DNA of 64,000 nucleotides from Gilvimarinus sp. 2_MG-2023. GTDB lineage: Bacteria; Pseudomonadota; Gammaproteobacteria; Pseudomonadales; Cellvibrionaceae. Shown one piece after another: positions 1 to 8,137 of this stretch. The notes beneath the pieces were generated by a model. The model searched no databases. It was given only the letters and a program-made list of their open reading frames with translations, and was not told where the DNA came from. Location: assembly GCF_030547685.1 (NCBI RefSeq), contig NZ_JAUOQM010000048.1, positions 348,998 through 412,997 on the forward strand, in the 5' to 3' direction. The stretch's first letter is position 1. Each line of letters opens with the position of its first letter. Both the position numbers and the translations under genes were made by a program.

Positions 1-24
1 TTATTTGCCGCTTGTTTGGCTTTG

Positions 25-2379
25 TTAGCGCAGATTGATAATAGTTTGTGTAGTTTGGTTGGCCGTTTCGATGGTTTTGGCACTGGCCTGGAAGTTACGC
101 TGGGCAATAATCAAATTTACCAGCTGCTCTGATAAGTCCACATTCGACTCCTCCAGAGCCCCCGAGTTGATGGTCCCCAGAGAGGCCGTACCAGGAGCAC
201 CAATAACAGCCTCACCAGTATCGGAGGTTTGCGCCCACATGGTATTGCCTGCAGGCTTGAGTGCCTCGACGTTATTGAAGTTTGCCAGTGCAACCTGACC
301 CAGCACCTGGGCTTCACCATTAGTGAAACGGGCGAAGATAATGCCACTATCACTAACGTCCAAACCTGCCAGCCGACCAGTGGTATAGCCATTTTGATCC
401 AGTTGCTCCACCCCAAACTCAGCACCAAACTGGGTAGAGCCCGCCAAATCAATCAAAAAGTTAGAACTTGAAGGCGGCTCAACCACAGGCACCACCCCAC
501 CTTGCAACACATTTAACGGCCCCAGTGATCCGGTTTCATTACCTTCATCATCAACCGGCGTCCAGTTAGAAACCAGCATTGTATCCGTTAACGACTCATT
601 TAAGCTGCCGTCTTCGTTAAAATGCACATTGTAAGAGGCTCGAGTTGGCAAAGTGTTCTCTGGAGACGGCAAAGTTGGATCTGGGTCACCGACTTCTTGA
701 CCATCAACCTGTACATACATTACCCAGTGGTTGGGCGAGGTAGAGGCGTCAGCAGGATCGTATGGCTGTTTAACAAAGTACTGCGTCATTGTATGAGGGT
801 TGCCCAGGCTGTCGTGGACCGTGGCAGAGGTGGCGTGGTTATAGGTGGCCTGATCATTAGGGTCAAAAGAGTTAATGGGCACCTCAGTAAAGCTTGCCGC
901 CGTCAACGGAGCAAATAAATTACCTACCGCCGGCACGCTATCTGCAATGACATAACCTTCTTCCATCACAATCGACACTTCACCACCGATCACTAGGCCG
1001 TCATTGATACCGGTCAAGCTTTGCACCCCGGTACCTGAGCGGCCGATCACATCAAGCACACCAGGCGTGGCGTTCACGTCGGAGTCAAAGGCAAAACTTA
1101 AATCCGTTCCAACACTCGAGGTTATCACCAAATCACCGGCTGTATTAACCTCAGCGGTGACACCAGGCAAAGTCGAGGTAGATAAGGCGTTTATTTCTGC
1201 CGCAATATTCGCTGGAGTATTGGAGGTAAGCAACACACCGTTTAACGTCAGATTACTATTGGTGTTATCCAAAGTGCCCGATTGTACTGTCGCTTCGGTC
1301 GTTGCGGAGGCGGTGACACCAGCCAATGAATTAAGCTCCGATGCGGTCTGTGCTGCAGAGGCTCCATCCTCCGAATTGAAAGTCACTGAGCCGCCGCTTG
1401 GACCTTCAATTTCTAACGTCTGCGATTGATAACCGTTGTCGACGTTGGCGATCCCTGCTACCGACGCCGGCGCACCGGTCATCGCGGTAGACAACGCGTT
1501 TGCCCCAGTCACCGCGCCTAGCGTAACAGTACTAGAAACACCTTCATTGATATCACGCAGCTCAAGGTTGCCGCCGTTGGCAAACGCCTGAACGTTAATC
1601 GGGGTCGGGCTACTGAAAATAGCACTATTGATTAGGTTGGCAACATCTTGCACTGAGTTTGCGGTAGAAGAGTCAATAACTAAACTCAACGTTCCATTGC
1701 CCGAGGCTGGTGTGGAGCCGGCCAAAGTGACATCAAAAGTCGTTGGGTTAGCGGCAAAGTCAATCGGTACAGCCACAGCCCCTAGGTTCATCGTAGTGGT
1801 CGTGGCATCACTAATGCCAACCTGGGCAACTCCGATTGCTGAACCGTCTGTCGTGAAGCTTGAGCCGACGGACTCCAATACACTTTGATTAGCATTCAAG
1901 TTTAAAGTGGCCTCGACACCTGTGGTTTGGCGCGGCGCCTGTGTGCTTACATCCACCTGTAAATCGCTCAGCGTACCACTTACATTGCCATTATCATCGG
2001 CACTGTAACCTTGTAAATTCATTCCCGTATTGGTGACGATAAAGCCTTCGCTGTCGAGGCCAAAAGCACCCGAACGCGTGTAGAGCTGCTCCCCCTGATC
2101 GCTAACCACGAAAAAGCCTGCATCACTTACGGCTAAGTCCAACTGGTTTTCAGTGAAGTTCAGGTTGCCCTGACCAAATTGCTGGCGAATTTTTAGTAAA
2201 TTAACGCCACTACCTGGGGCGTTTGAACTACTACCGAGTAAGGAGCCTGCGTAAACATCGCCAAATTCCACACGTGAAGTCTTAAAGCCGGTAGTACTGG
2301 CATTGGCGATGTTATTACCGGTGACTTCAAGATCAGTATTGGCGGCCCGGATACCGCTAAGCGCAACGTTAAATGGCAT
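25..2379 (-). CDS. flgE: Flagellar hook protein FlgE, unusually long
   Basis: Structural subunit of the flagellar hook, exported by the flagellar type III system and assembled outside the cell. The N-terminal rod/hook helix (residues 1-30, with the family NNIAN motif at 22-26) and the C-terminal helix (last 40 residues, ending in the Q-R-N-F-Q-A-S-A-K motif) are intact. The standard D2-type region lies near 500-620. At 784 residues it is about twice the roughly 400 of enteric FlgE. The extra length lies mostly between 160 and 480, which is Thr/Ser/Ala/Gly rich and holds segments resembling flagellin hook-IN motifs. The start has a strong AGGAG Shine-Dalgarno. It is the last gene of cheV-cheR-flgBCDE inside the window; flgF would lie beyond the left edge. 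Confidence 0.96.
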   Translation of the reverse strand: MPFNVALSGIRAANTDLEVTGNNIANASTTGFKTSRVEFGDVYAGSLLGSSSNAPGSGVNLLKIRQQFGQGNLNFTENQLDLAVSDAGFFVVSDQGEQLYTRSGAFGLDSEGFIVTNTGMNLQGYSADDNGNVSGTLSDLQVDVSTQAPRQTTGVEATLNLNANQSVLESVGSSFTTDGSAIGVAQVGISDATTTTMNLGAVAVPIDFAANPTTFDVTLAGSTPASGNGTLSLVIDSSTANSVQDVANLINSAIFSSPTPINVQAFANGGNLELRDINEGVSSTVTLGAVTGANALSTAMTGAPASVAGIANVDNGYQSQTLEIEGPSGGSVTFNSEDGASAAQTASELNSLAGVTASATTEATVQSGTLDNTNSNLTLNGVLLTSNTPANIAAEINALSTSTLPGVTAEVNTAGDLVITSSVGTDLSFAFDSDVNATPGVLDVIGRSGTGVQSLTGINDGLVIGGEVSIVMEEGYVIADSVPAVGNLFAPLTAASFTEVPINSFDPNDQATYNHATSATVHDSLGNPHTMTQYFVKQPYDPADASTSPNHWVMYVQVDGQEVGDPDPTLPSPENTLPTRASYNVHFNEDGSLNESLTDTMLVSNWTPVDDEGNETGSLGPLNVLQGGVVPVVEPPSSSNFLIDLAGSTQFGAEFGVEQLDQNGYTTGRLAGLDVSDSGIIFARFTNGEAQVLGQVALANFNNVEALKPAGNTMWAQTSDTGEAVIGAPGTASLGTINSGALEESNVDLSEQLVNLIIAQRNFQASAKTIETANQTTQTIINLR

Positions 2380-2414
2380 GGTCCGTTTCTCCTTTAGAAA
2401 CTAGCCGCTTGGCA

Positions 2415-3131
2415 TTAATTAAATTGAGTTACTTGGCTAATGTCGACAGGGCCAACCCCTGCCAAATTAAGCGTGATCGAACCATCATTACCTAGGGTAA
2501 CGCTATTAACATTGGCACCCAGTGAGGTTTCCAGCTGTTCAGCTTCGCCATCGATCATGGCATTGACTTCAATTCGGTATTCCCCCGGCGGTAGAGGCTC
2601 TTCACCGGCACTCCAGTCGACAAGCTCACCGTCCACCTCCATATACTGACCGTCCCAGCGGAAAACCATATCACCCGCTTCACGCCCATCGACGGGTACT
2701 TTACCCACCAGTGAGCCGCCCTCGCTGTAGATATTAATTTCCATAGCACTGGTCGACTGCTCCAGATTCAAAGAGCCGGCAACAATGCCGCCATTGGTCA
2801 GCAGCGCCGTATCCGTTGGTACGGAAACTGACCGCCCAACCAGCGATGAGGCTTGCAGTGCTTGATTCGACATAAAGTTGCCGTTGAAACTCTCAAACTG
2901 GCCATTGAGTCGCTCCAACCCCTCAACCGAACTAAACTGAGCCAATTGGGCAATAAATTCAGTATTTTCCTGAGGGCTCAAAGGGTCCTGATTATTCATT
3001 TGAGTAATCATGAGCTCTAAAAAAGCCGACTGCCCTAATTCATTGCTTGCCTCTTCCGGCTCTTTGTTCGCAATACTCAGGTTACTGAGAATATTGGCCG
3101 CTGAGGTTCCGTCGTTACTTACTTGTGTCAC
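2415..3131 (-). CDS. flgD: Flagellar hook cap / assembly protein FlgD
   Basis: Scaffold protein that caps the growing hook and guides FlgE polymerisation. The N-terminal region (about 30-75) has the diagnostic FlgD block F-L-E-L-M-I-T-Q-M-N-N-Q-D-P followed by an F-I-A-Q-L-A-Q-F motif. After it come a FlgD Ig-like region (about 110-200) and a C-terminal tail. The length of 238 residues is typical. It sits between flgC and flgE with short gaps (10 and 35 bases), so it is almost certainly cotranscribed with them. Confidence 0.96.
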   Translation of the reverse strand: MTQVSNDGTSAANILSNLSIANKEPEEASNELGQSAFLELMITQMNNQDPLSPQENTEFIAQLAQFSSVEGLERLNGQFESFNGNFMSNQALQASSLVGRSVSVPTDTALLTNGGIVAGSLNLEQSTSAMEINIYSEGGSLVGKVPVDGREAGDMVFRWDGQYMEVDGELVDWSAGEEPLPPGEYRIEVNAMIDGEAEQLETSLGANVNSVTLGNDGSITLNLAGVGPVDISQVTQFN

Positions 3132-3141
3132 GGCAGACTCC

Positions 3142-3588
3142 TTACTGTCCTAATGTGAGTACGCGCTGGGCCATCTGCTTGGCAGCGTTCATCACTTCAA
3201 CATTGACCTGAAACGAACGAGATGCCGAAATCATATTAGTCATCTCCTCCACCACATTGACGTTGGGGTAATACACATAGCCCTCTTCGTCCGCCAAAGG
3301 GTGGTTTGGTTCGTAGCGCTGCTCATAGGGAGCATCGCTTTCAACCACACCCAAGACGGTTACCCCAGCACTGGCATCGCGATCCGCGCCACCAATAGCT
3401 TCAAGACGGTTAGTGCCTAAGGTGTCTTTAGCGACAGCGGCAAACACGGGTTGACGTGAGCGATAAACATCTCCGGCACTGGAGCTGGCCGACTGTGCAT
3501 TAGCAAGATTGCTAGCGGTGGTGTTCAGGCGCAGGCTTTGAGCATTCATGCCAGAACCGGCAACATCAAAAATAGTATTGAGCCCCAT
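3142..3588 (-). CDS. flgC: Flagellar basal-body rod protein FlgC
   Basis: Proximal rod component of the flagellar basal body. Residues 1-35 form the rod-family N-terminal helix (S-G-M-N-A-Q with T-A-S-N-L-A-N-A). The C-terminal half has the FlgC signature Y-P-N-V-N-V-V-E-E-M and then the conserved helix with S-R-S-F-Q-V-N-V-E. The 148 residues are normal for FlgC. It lies 10 bases after flgB and 10 bases before flgD in one operon. Confidence 0.97.
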   Translation of the reverse strand: MGLNTIFDVAGSGMNAQSLRLNTTASNLANAQSASSSAGDVYRSRQPVFAAVAKDTLGTNRLEAIGGADRDASAGVTVLGVVESDAPYEQRYEPNHPLADEEGYVYYPNVNVVEEMTNMISASRSFQVNVEVMNAAKQMAQRVLTLGQ

Positions 3589-3598
3589 GGTATTACTC

Positions 3599-3997
3599 CT
3601 ACTGTCCGGTCAAAGCCTTGCTCAGGCCTTTAAATTTTTTGTTTAGCAACATAAAGCTGGTTTGGAATTCCAACGCATTTTTCATAAATTCAGCGTGTTC
3701 AACCTGATCTTCGACGGTATTACCATCAACCGATGGTTGATGTGGCGTGCGGTAGTCCAAACCAGGACTACCGCTGGAACTGCCATGAATATTCAGGTGG
3801 CCTTCGTCCGTTTTTGCTAAGGCTCCGGGCATGTTTCCGGCAGCCTTAGCCAAGGCACTATGAAAATCAAAATCTCGAGATTTAAAGCCTGGGGTATCAG
3901 CATTCGCTAAGTTGTTGGCCAGAACTTCTGCCCGCTGTGAGCGAAGTTTAAGAGCCGGTTCAAATGCACCCAGTGCCTGATCGAAAGAAATTGCCAT
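3599..3997 (-). CDS. flgB: Flagellar basal-body rod protein FlgB
   Basis: Proximal rod protein of the flagellum. It carries the N-terminal rod motif L-A-N-N-L-A-N-A-D-T-P-G-F-K near residues 26-40 and the C-terminal F-M-K-N-A-L-x-F-Q-T-S-F motif. The length of 132 residues is typical. The ATG is preceded by a GAGG Shine-Dalgarno. The gene follows a roughly 190-base gap that holds the cheR terminator hairpin and a sigma54-like promoter, so flgBCDE probably starts its own transcript here. Confidence 0.97.
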   Translation of the reverse strand: MAISFDQALGAFEPALKLRSQRAEVLANNLANADTPGFKSRDFDFHSALAKAAGNMPGALAKTDEGHLNIHGSSSGSPGLDYRTPHQPSVDGNTVEDQVEHAEFMKNALEFQTSFMLLNKKFKGLSKALTGQ

Positions 3998-4030
3998 GAT
4001 TGCCTCGTTGCGTTAGCGTCACAAGCAATA

Positions 4031-4048
4031 AAGCACAGGCCATGCCAA
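4031..4048 (-). promoter_or_regulatory. Candidate sigma54 promoter for flgBCDE
   Basis: On the minus strand the site reads TTGGCAT-GGCCTG-TGCTT. The invariant GG (-24) and GC (-12) are separated by exactly 10 bases, as sigma54 requires. The -24 element matches TGGCAC at five of six positions; the -12 element keeps TGC. The predicted start lies about 25 bases before the flgB ATG. In Pseudomonas, rod/hook operons are sigma54 dependent through FleQ/FleR, which is consistent. No activator site was identified. Confidence 0.5.
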
Positions 4049-4142
4049 ACCTAGAAATATCTAATATCTCATTGATTTTATTGAGTTTTATTTTTGATTG
4101 AAATATAAACGGGTACTGCAGAGGTAAGAATGTAAGGACAAG

Positions 4143-4171
4143 AGCGGCAAAGGCTTACCGCCTTTGCCGCT
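4143..4171 (-). terminator. Hairpin after cheR
   Basis: Perfect 12-bp inverted repeat (arms AGCGGCAAAGGC and its complement, 5-base loop) lying 20 bases beyond the cheR stop and upstream of the flgB promoter. The U-tract on the minus strand is poor (CTCTTGTCCTT), so it may be a weak terminator or an mRNA 3' stabiliser. Confidence 0.55.
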
Positions 4172-4191
4172 TAATCGAAAGCTATAAATTG

Positions 4192-5049
4192 TTAAATAGC
4201 CCGGTAGAGGATACCTGGCTCACAGCGAACCATTTCAAACAAATTCGAGGCTGCGCCTACGCCTTCGGATGAACCGAGAAACAAAACGCCTCCGGGTTTT
4301 AAGCTGGCGTGTATTTTTTGCAGGATTTTAAGCTTTAGCTCGGCATTAAAGTAAATCAAGACATTGCGGCAAAAAACAATATCAAAACGCCCCAGCGCCG
4401 CGTAGGAATCCATCAAGTTGAGTGGGCGGAATTCGACCCGCTCCCGTACGGTTTGGTTTATTTGCCAATTATTGGCATCAATTGTGGTAAAAAATTGATT
4501 ACGACGTTCTACCGACAGACCCCGCATAACTGATAATCGGTCATACATTCCCTGCCTTGCCTGCTCAAGCACAATCGACGAAAGATCGGTTGCCACGACC
4601 TGCACAGGCCGAGCCAAGGCACCCATGGATTTCCGCTTATACTCTTCGGCAATCATACTCAGCGAGTAAGGTTCCTGGCCCGAAGAGCAAGCCGCCGACC
4701 AAATCCGGAGCGGACCATACATCTTATTAGCTGGGGCCATAAGATCGGGCAGGAGAACATTCTTTAAGTATTCATACGGGTAACCATCGCGAAACCAAAA
4801 AGTTTCATTGGTGGTCATAACGTCAATAACCTGATCGCGTAAGCGCCGGTTACTATTCATTTTGAGTGCCTTCACCAACTCGGCAAAGTTTGGCAGGTTA
4901 TACTCTTCTAGCAGCCGCCGAACCCTGTTGGCCACTAGGTACTGCTTATTTTCGCCCAAGGCTATACCACAAGCGTCTTTTAGAAACACCCTAAACTGAT
5001 CAAACTCTACCTGCTCCAGAGTATGTGAAGATTTAATCGGGCTACTCAT
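4192..5049 (-). CDS. cheR: Chemotaxis protein methyltransferase CheR
   Basis: Transfers methyl groups from S-adenosylmethionine to glutamates of chemoreceptors for adaptation. An N-terminal helical CheR domain (about 10-70) is followed by the Rossmann methyltransferase domain, with the SAM-site block W-S-A-A-C-S-S-G-Q-E-P-Y-S near 115 and the late F-C-R-N-V-L-I-Y-F motif near 220. I chose the ATG at 5049 (285 residues). The upstream in-frame TTG at 5064 has no ribosome site, whereas AAGGA lies six bases before this ATG. It follows cheV by about 75 bases. Confidence 0.95.
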   Translation of the reverse strand: MSSPIKSSHTLEQVEFDQFRVFLKDACGIALGENKQYLVANRVRRLLEEYNLPNFAELVKALKMNSNRRLRDQVIDVMTTNETFWFRDGYPYEYLKNVLLPDLMAPANKMYGPLRIWSAACSSGQEPYSLSMIAEEYKRKSMGALARPVQVVATDLSSIVLEQARQGMYDRLSVMRGLSVERRNQFFTTIDANNWQINQTVRERVEFRPLNLMDSYAALGRFDIVFCRNVLIYFNAELKLKILQKIHASLKPGGVLFLGSSEGVGAASNLFEMVRCEPGILYRAI

Positions 5050-5123
5050 ATCAGTCCTTAACAACCACTAAACAACAAACCACTTTAAATAAGCAACCTA
5101 TCTAATTGAATATAAAGGCCTTA

Positions 5124-6083
5124 CTACTCATTACCACTTTCTTGTAGCAGGTCTTCCCCTGTGATCGCCAAAACCCTGTCATTCACCCGCTTAGCTAATT
5201 CATCGGGATGGAATTTAGCCAAGAAGTCATTGGCGCCAACCTTTTCCACCATGGCCGCGTTAAAAACACCGCTAAGCGATGTATGCAGCACCACATACAT
5301 ATCTTTTAGTTTAGGGTTACCACGTATCTCAGCGGTAAAGGTATAGCCATCCATTTCCGGCATTTCAATATCAGAGATGATCATTATCAGCTCTTGATAC
5401 GGGTCTTTACCCTCTTCGATCATGCCATTGATGTATTCGAGAGCCTCCCGACCATCTTTTTTCAAGGTGGTGGCAATGCCCATAGACTCCACAACCCTTT
5501 GGATTTGTTTCCTGGCAATGGTGGAATCATCCACGATAAGAATATGTCGCTTCACCACCCTTTCACTTAACCCGTCTTCAAAAATACCTTCACTCACTGT
5601 TTCATCGACAGGCGTAACTTCGGCAAGAATTTTCTCAACATCGACAATTTCAACCAGGCGTTCCTCAACCTCGGTGACAGCGGTTAAATAGTGCTCTTTG
5701 CCGGCCCCCATGGGCGGTGGATGAATATCACCCCAATTCATGTTAACAATACGCTCCACCGCACGAACCAGAAAGCCTTGTAAGGTTCGATTGTACTCCG
5801 TGATAATGACAAAACATTCTTCGATGTTCTCCAGCGGTTTGCGGCCAATAGCCAGATTCATATCCATTATTGGCATCGTGCCGCCGCGAATATGAGCCAC
5901 GCCCCGCACTACTCCACTGCGCCCGGGTATCTCATTCAGCTTGGGGCACTGCAAAACCTCTTTTACCTTAAAAACATTGATGCCATAGGTTTGCCTTCCA
6001 GCCAGACGAAACAGCAATAACTCCAATCTGTTTTGACCCACCAGCTGTGTTCGTTGGTTAACACTATCGAGTACACCTGCCAT
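5124..6083 (-). CDS. cheV: Chemotaxis coupling / response-regulator protein CheV
   Basis: Scaffold that links chemoreceptors to CheA and acts in adaptation through phosphorylation. A CheW-like domain occupies about residues 18-160, with the core sequence G-I-N-V-F-K-V-K-E-V-L. A receiver domain runs from about 178 to 305, with the acidic pair D185-D186, the phospho-acceptor D238 in I-S-D-I-E-M-P-E-M-D-G, and a conserved T/S and K downstream. The start has GAGG upstream. A sigma28 promoter lies in the divergent gap with flgA, so it belongs to the late flagellar class. cheR follows on the same strand. Confidence 0.95.
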   Translation of the reverse strand: MAGVLDSVNQRTQLVGQNRLELLLFRLAGRQTYGINVFKVKEVLQCPKLNEIPGRSGVVRGVAHIRGGTMPIMDMNLAIGRKPLENIEECFVIITEYNRTLQGFLVRAVERIVNMNWGDIHPPPMGAGKEHYLTAVTEVEERLVEIVDVEKILAEVTPVDETVSEGIFEDGLSERVVKRHILIVDDSTIARKQIQRVVESMGIATTLKKDGREALEYINGMIEEGKDPYQELIMIISDIEMPEMDGYTFTAEIRGNPKLKDMYVVLHTSLSGVFNAAMVEKVGANDFLAKFHPDELAKRVNDRVLAITGEDLLQESGNE

Positions 6084-6194
6084 ATTCTCGCCTCAGTTTT
6101 ACATCGCCATCAATTTAAAGCGGTTCCCTTCCTATGCGCTAGACGCGAAGGCACATTCCTTGCAGTATCCCCACTTATATGTATTTAACTCTTA

Positions 6195-6221
6195 TTAACG
6201 GCTATTTTTTGACACTCTTTA
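6195..6221 (-). promoter_or_regulatory. Sigma28 (FliA) promoter for cheV-cheR
   Basis: On the minus strand TAAAGAGT is followed by exactly 11 bases and then GCCGTTAA. The FliA consensus is TAAAGTTT-N11-GCCGATAA, so 13 of 16 positions match. The predicted start is near 6187, about 100 bases before the cheV ATG. Confidence 0.8.
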
Positions 6222-6329
6222 ATAAAACCCGTTAATTATGTGTCATCTGGCGCCTACTGCATTGAGTATAGGCTCAATCTCAGCCCAGATTATCGTTTAT
6301 TGCCACTGTGTTTATAGAATAGGACAACT

Positions 6330-7058
6330 ATGGGCCGCCTACGTACTTTTTGCGTCAATTTAGGCTATACAGTCGCACTGGGGTTTGTCTCCTTAGTGTC
6401 TGCTGCCAATGAAGCCGGCCACAACCCACCGCACGATCTGCAGCAATTGCGGTTGGCCACCAAAGAATACCTTCAAGATTACTATCAAAATCGATTTGAT
6501 GCCGTAGAAATTACCGTTAATAGGCTCGACCCTCGATTGCGACTCGCCCACTGCCCCTCCCAACTAGACTTCGAGGTCAGAGATTTAACCCACAATGGCG
6601 GTGCTATTACGGTGAAAACTCAATGTTTAAGCGCTGCGCCGTGGAGCATTTACATTGGAGCTCAGGTGAATGTTTTCCAGAATATCGTTGTCGCCAGTAA
6701 AGCCTTGAGTCGCGGAGACATTTTAGTAGAATCGGATCTTACTGAGAGTCGAATGAATAGCTCTAACTTACGAAGTGGTTACTTTACCGACAATTCGGAT
6801 GCAATAGGAAAGGAGGTTCGACGCAATATAGAAGCCGGAGAACCCTTGCGCGACGGAATATTGACAATACCACTGGCGATTAACCGGGGGGATATCATCA
6901 CCCTCGCGGCCTCCAATGGCGTTATCGGAGTTAACACGCGGGCGGAAGCACTGGGTAGCGGTCGGGTAGGCGAACAAATACGGGTACGTAATTTATCATC
7001 GCAGCGTATCGTGACTGCCAATATCGTGGCAACTGGCCGGGTCGAGGTTAATCCTTAA
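6330..7058 (+). CDS. flgA: Flagellar P-ring assembly chaperone FlgA
   Basis: Periplasmic chaperone needed to assemble the FlgI P-ring around the rod. An N-terminal signal peptide (about 1-25, hydrophobic core V-A-L-G-F-V-S-L-V-S, cleavage near A-A) precedes the N-terminal domain. A SAF-type domain follows from about 118 to 240, with the typical sequence A-S-K-A-L-S-R-G-D-I-L and G-E-P-L-R. The 242 residues agree with the family. It diverges from cheV and precedes flgM-flgN, the common Pseudomonas order. Confidence 0.94.
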   Translation: MGRLRTFCVNLGYTVALGFVSLVSAANEAGHNPPHDLQQLRLATKEYLQDYYQNRFDAVEITVNRLDPRLRLAHCPSQLDFEVRDLTHNGGAITVKTQCLSAAPWSIYIGAQVNVFQNIVVASKALSRGDILVESDLTESRMNSSNLRSGYFTDNSDAIGKEVRRNIEAGEPLRDGILTIPLAINRGDIITLAASNGVIGVNTRAEALGSGRVGEQIRVRNLSSQRIVTANIVATGRVEVNP

Positions 7059-7090
7059 GCCACAGGCAGAAATTTATTGTAAATAATCGC

Positions 7091-7117
7091 TAAAGTTATA
7101 ATACAGACGGCCGATAG
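7091..7117 (+). promoter_or_regulatory. Sigma28 (FliA) promoter for flgM-flgN
   Basis: TAAAGTTA, 11 bases, then GCCGATAG: 14 of 16 positions match the FliA consensus TAAAGTTT-N11-GCCGATAA. It lies 33 bases after the flgA stop, with a predicted start near 7125 and a leader of about 75 bases before flgM. FlgM is the anti-sigma28 factor, so this site closes the usual FliA-FlgM feedback loop. Confidence 0.88.
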
Positions 7118-7198
7118 CAGCTATGCGAGAGGTATATCCTTTGGCAATCTGGTATGGGCACCAGGTTATAACTGACCTTTTAAAGTTGGATTAAGCAT

Positions 7199-7513
7199 AT
7201 GGCTATTGACACAAGCAATACCTACAAACCGGGTACAGCGACAACCGGACGCTCCAGTGGCAGCGCCCCCCTCTCAACGAAATCCGAGGGAAAAAGCGGC
7301 GCGCCATCAAGTCCACAACCGGCCACTGATCAAGTGGTACTGAGCGCCGAGGCGCAATCGCTAAGCCGCCTGCAAGAAGCCGTTGATACGGCTCCCGATG
7401 TGGACAGCGACAAAGTCGCCGAAATAAAGCAAGCGATTGCCGAAGGGCGCTTTGAAATAAACGCCGAACGGCTGGCCGAAGCTATTCTGTCTCAGGACGA
7501 CCTTATCGGTTAA
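7199..7513 (+). CDS. flgM: Anti-sigma28 factor FlgM
   Basis: Binds and holds sigma28 (FliA) inactive until the hook-basal body is complete, then leaves through the flagellar export channel. The N-terminal half is Ser/Gly/Thr rich and probably disordered, as usual. The C-terminal half (about 45-100) has the sigma-binding helices, with D-Q-V-x-L-S and V-A-E-I-K-Q-A-I-A-E-G-R-F-x-I-N. The 104 residues are normal. Its own promoter is sigma28 dependent, and flgN follows after 85 bases. Confidence 0.93.
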   Translation: MAIDTSNTYKPGTATTGRSSGSAPLSTKSEGKSGAPSSPQPATDQVVLSAEAQSLSRLQEAVDTAPDVDSDKVAEIKQAIAEGRFEINAERLAEAILSQDDLIG

Positions 7514-7598
7514 ACCCTAGGGCTGAGCCAACTGCAGCCTTAGGGTTTCGTACAGTTTCGACTTACCCATTTTTTTCGACTTACCATAGGTGCCCACT

Positions 7599-8075
7599 AT
7601 GTCAGTTAACCCCTCACTTGTCTCGCAAATGCTAGACAATGACCTTGCCGCCGCCAAGGCCCTACTGGAGCTTTTGCAGCGCGAAACCGAGCTGCTGAAA
7701 AACCGACAACATACCGAGCTGGAATCCACCCTTAGCGTTAAAGCCGAACACCTCAATGTTCTGGATGCTCACGCCAGAGAACGAACCTCTTTATTGCTGA
7801 GTTTGGGGCTGGCTAACGACAGCGATGGTTGGTTGGAATATATGCAATCTACCCCATCGCTGACACCCTTGATTACCAAATGGCAGGAGATACAATCCGT
7901 CATTACCCAATGCAACCAACAAAACACCAAAAACGGCAAATTAATCAACCGCTCACAACAAACGCTAAGTCGAATATTAGACTTGGTAAAAGGTAAGTCT
8001 GCCGGTGATAATTTGTACAACGCCAAAGGCGTCACCACAAGATCAGTCAACAGTGGTAATGCGGTAAAAGCCTAA
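7599..8075 (+). CDS. flgN: Flagellar export chaperone FlgN
   Basis: Cytoplasmic chaperone for the hook-filament junction proteins FlgK and FlgL. The sequence is almost wholly alpha-helical and coiled-coil like, with the family pattern L-E-L-L-Q-R-E-T-E-L-L in the first 40 residues and a late Q-Q-N-x-x-N-G-x-L-I-x-R motif. I prefer the ATG at 7599 (158 residues) to a GTG three codons earlier, because AGGTG is well placed only for the ATG. It follows flgM, the conserved partner order. Confidence 0.9.
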   Translation: MSVNPSLVSQMLDNDLAAAKALLELLQRETELLKNRQHTELESTLSVKAEHLNVLDAHARERTSLLLSLGLANDSDGWLEYMQSTPSLTPLITKWQEIQSVITQCNQQNTKNGKLINRSQQTLSRILDLVKGKSAGDNLYNAKGVTTRSVNSGNAVKA

Positions 8076-8081
8076 GACAAC

Positions 8082-8110
8082 TTGGCTTTAGCCGCTAAAG
8101 TTTCTACAAT
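8082..8110 (+). promoter_or_regulatory. Sigma70 promoter of the tRNA-Arg gene
   Basis: TTGGCT, a 17-base spacer and TACAAT lie just upstream of the tRNA, followed by a GC-rich discriminator (GGGCGCC) as is common for stable-RNA promoters. The predicted start is near 8117, leaving a short 5' leader of about 20 bases before the mature tRNA end. Confidence 0.65.
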
Positions 8111-8137
8111 GGGCGCCTCGCTCCACAGGAGCGACAG

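Noticed and set aside
1004-1429. Long open frame on the plus strand opposite flgE
   Set aside because: It is antisense to a well-supported gene; the Thr/Ser/Ala-rich composition of FlgE avoids stops on the other strand. No ribosome site and no family resemblance.
4026-4043. Second possible TGGC...TTGC pair before flgB
   Set aside because: The spacing between GG and GC is 13 bases, not the required 10; the site at 4031-4048 has the correct spacing.
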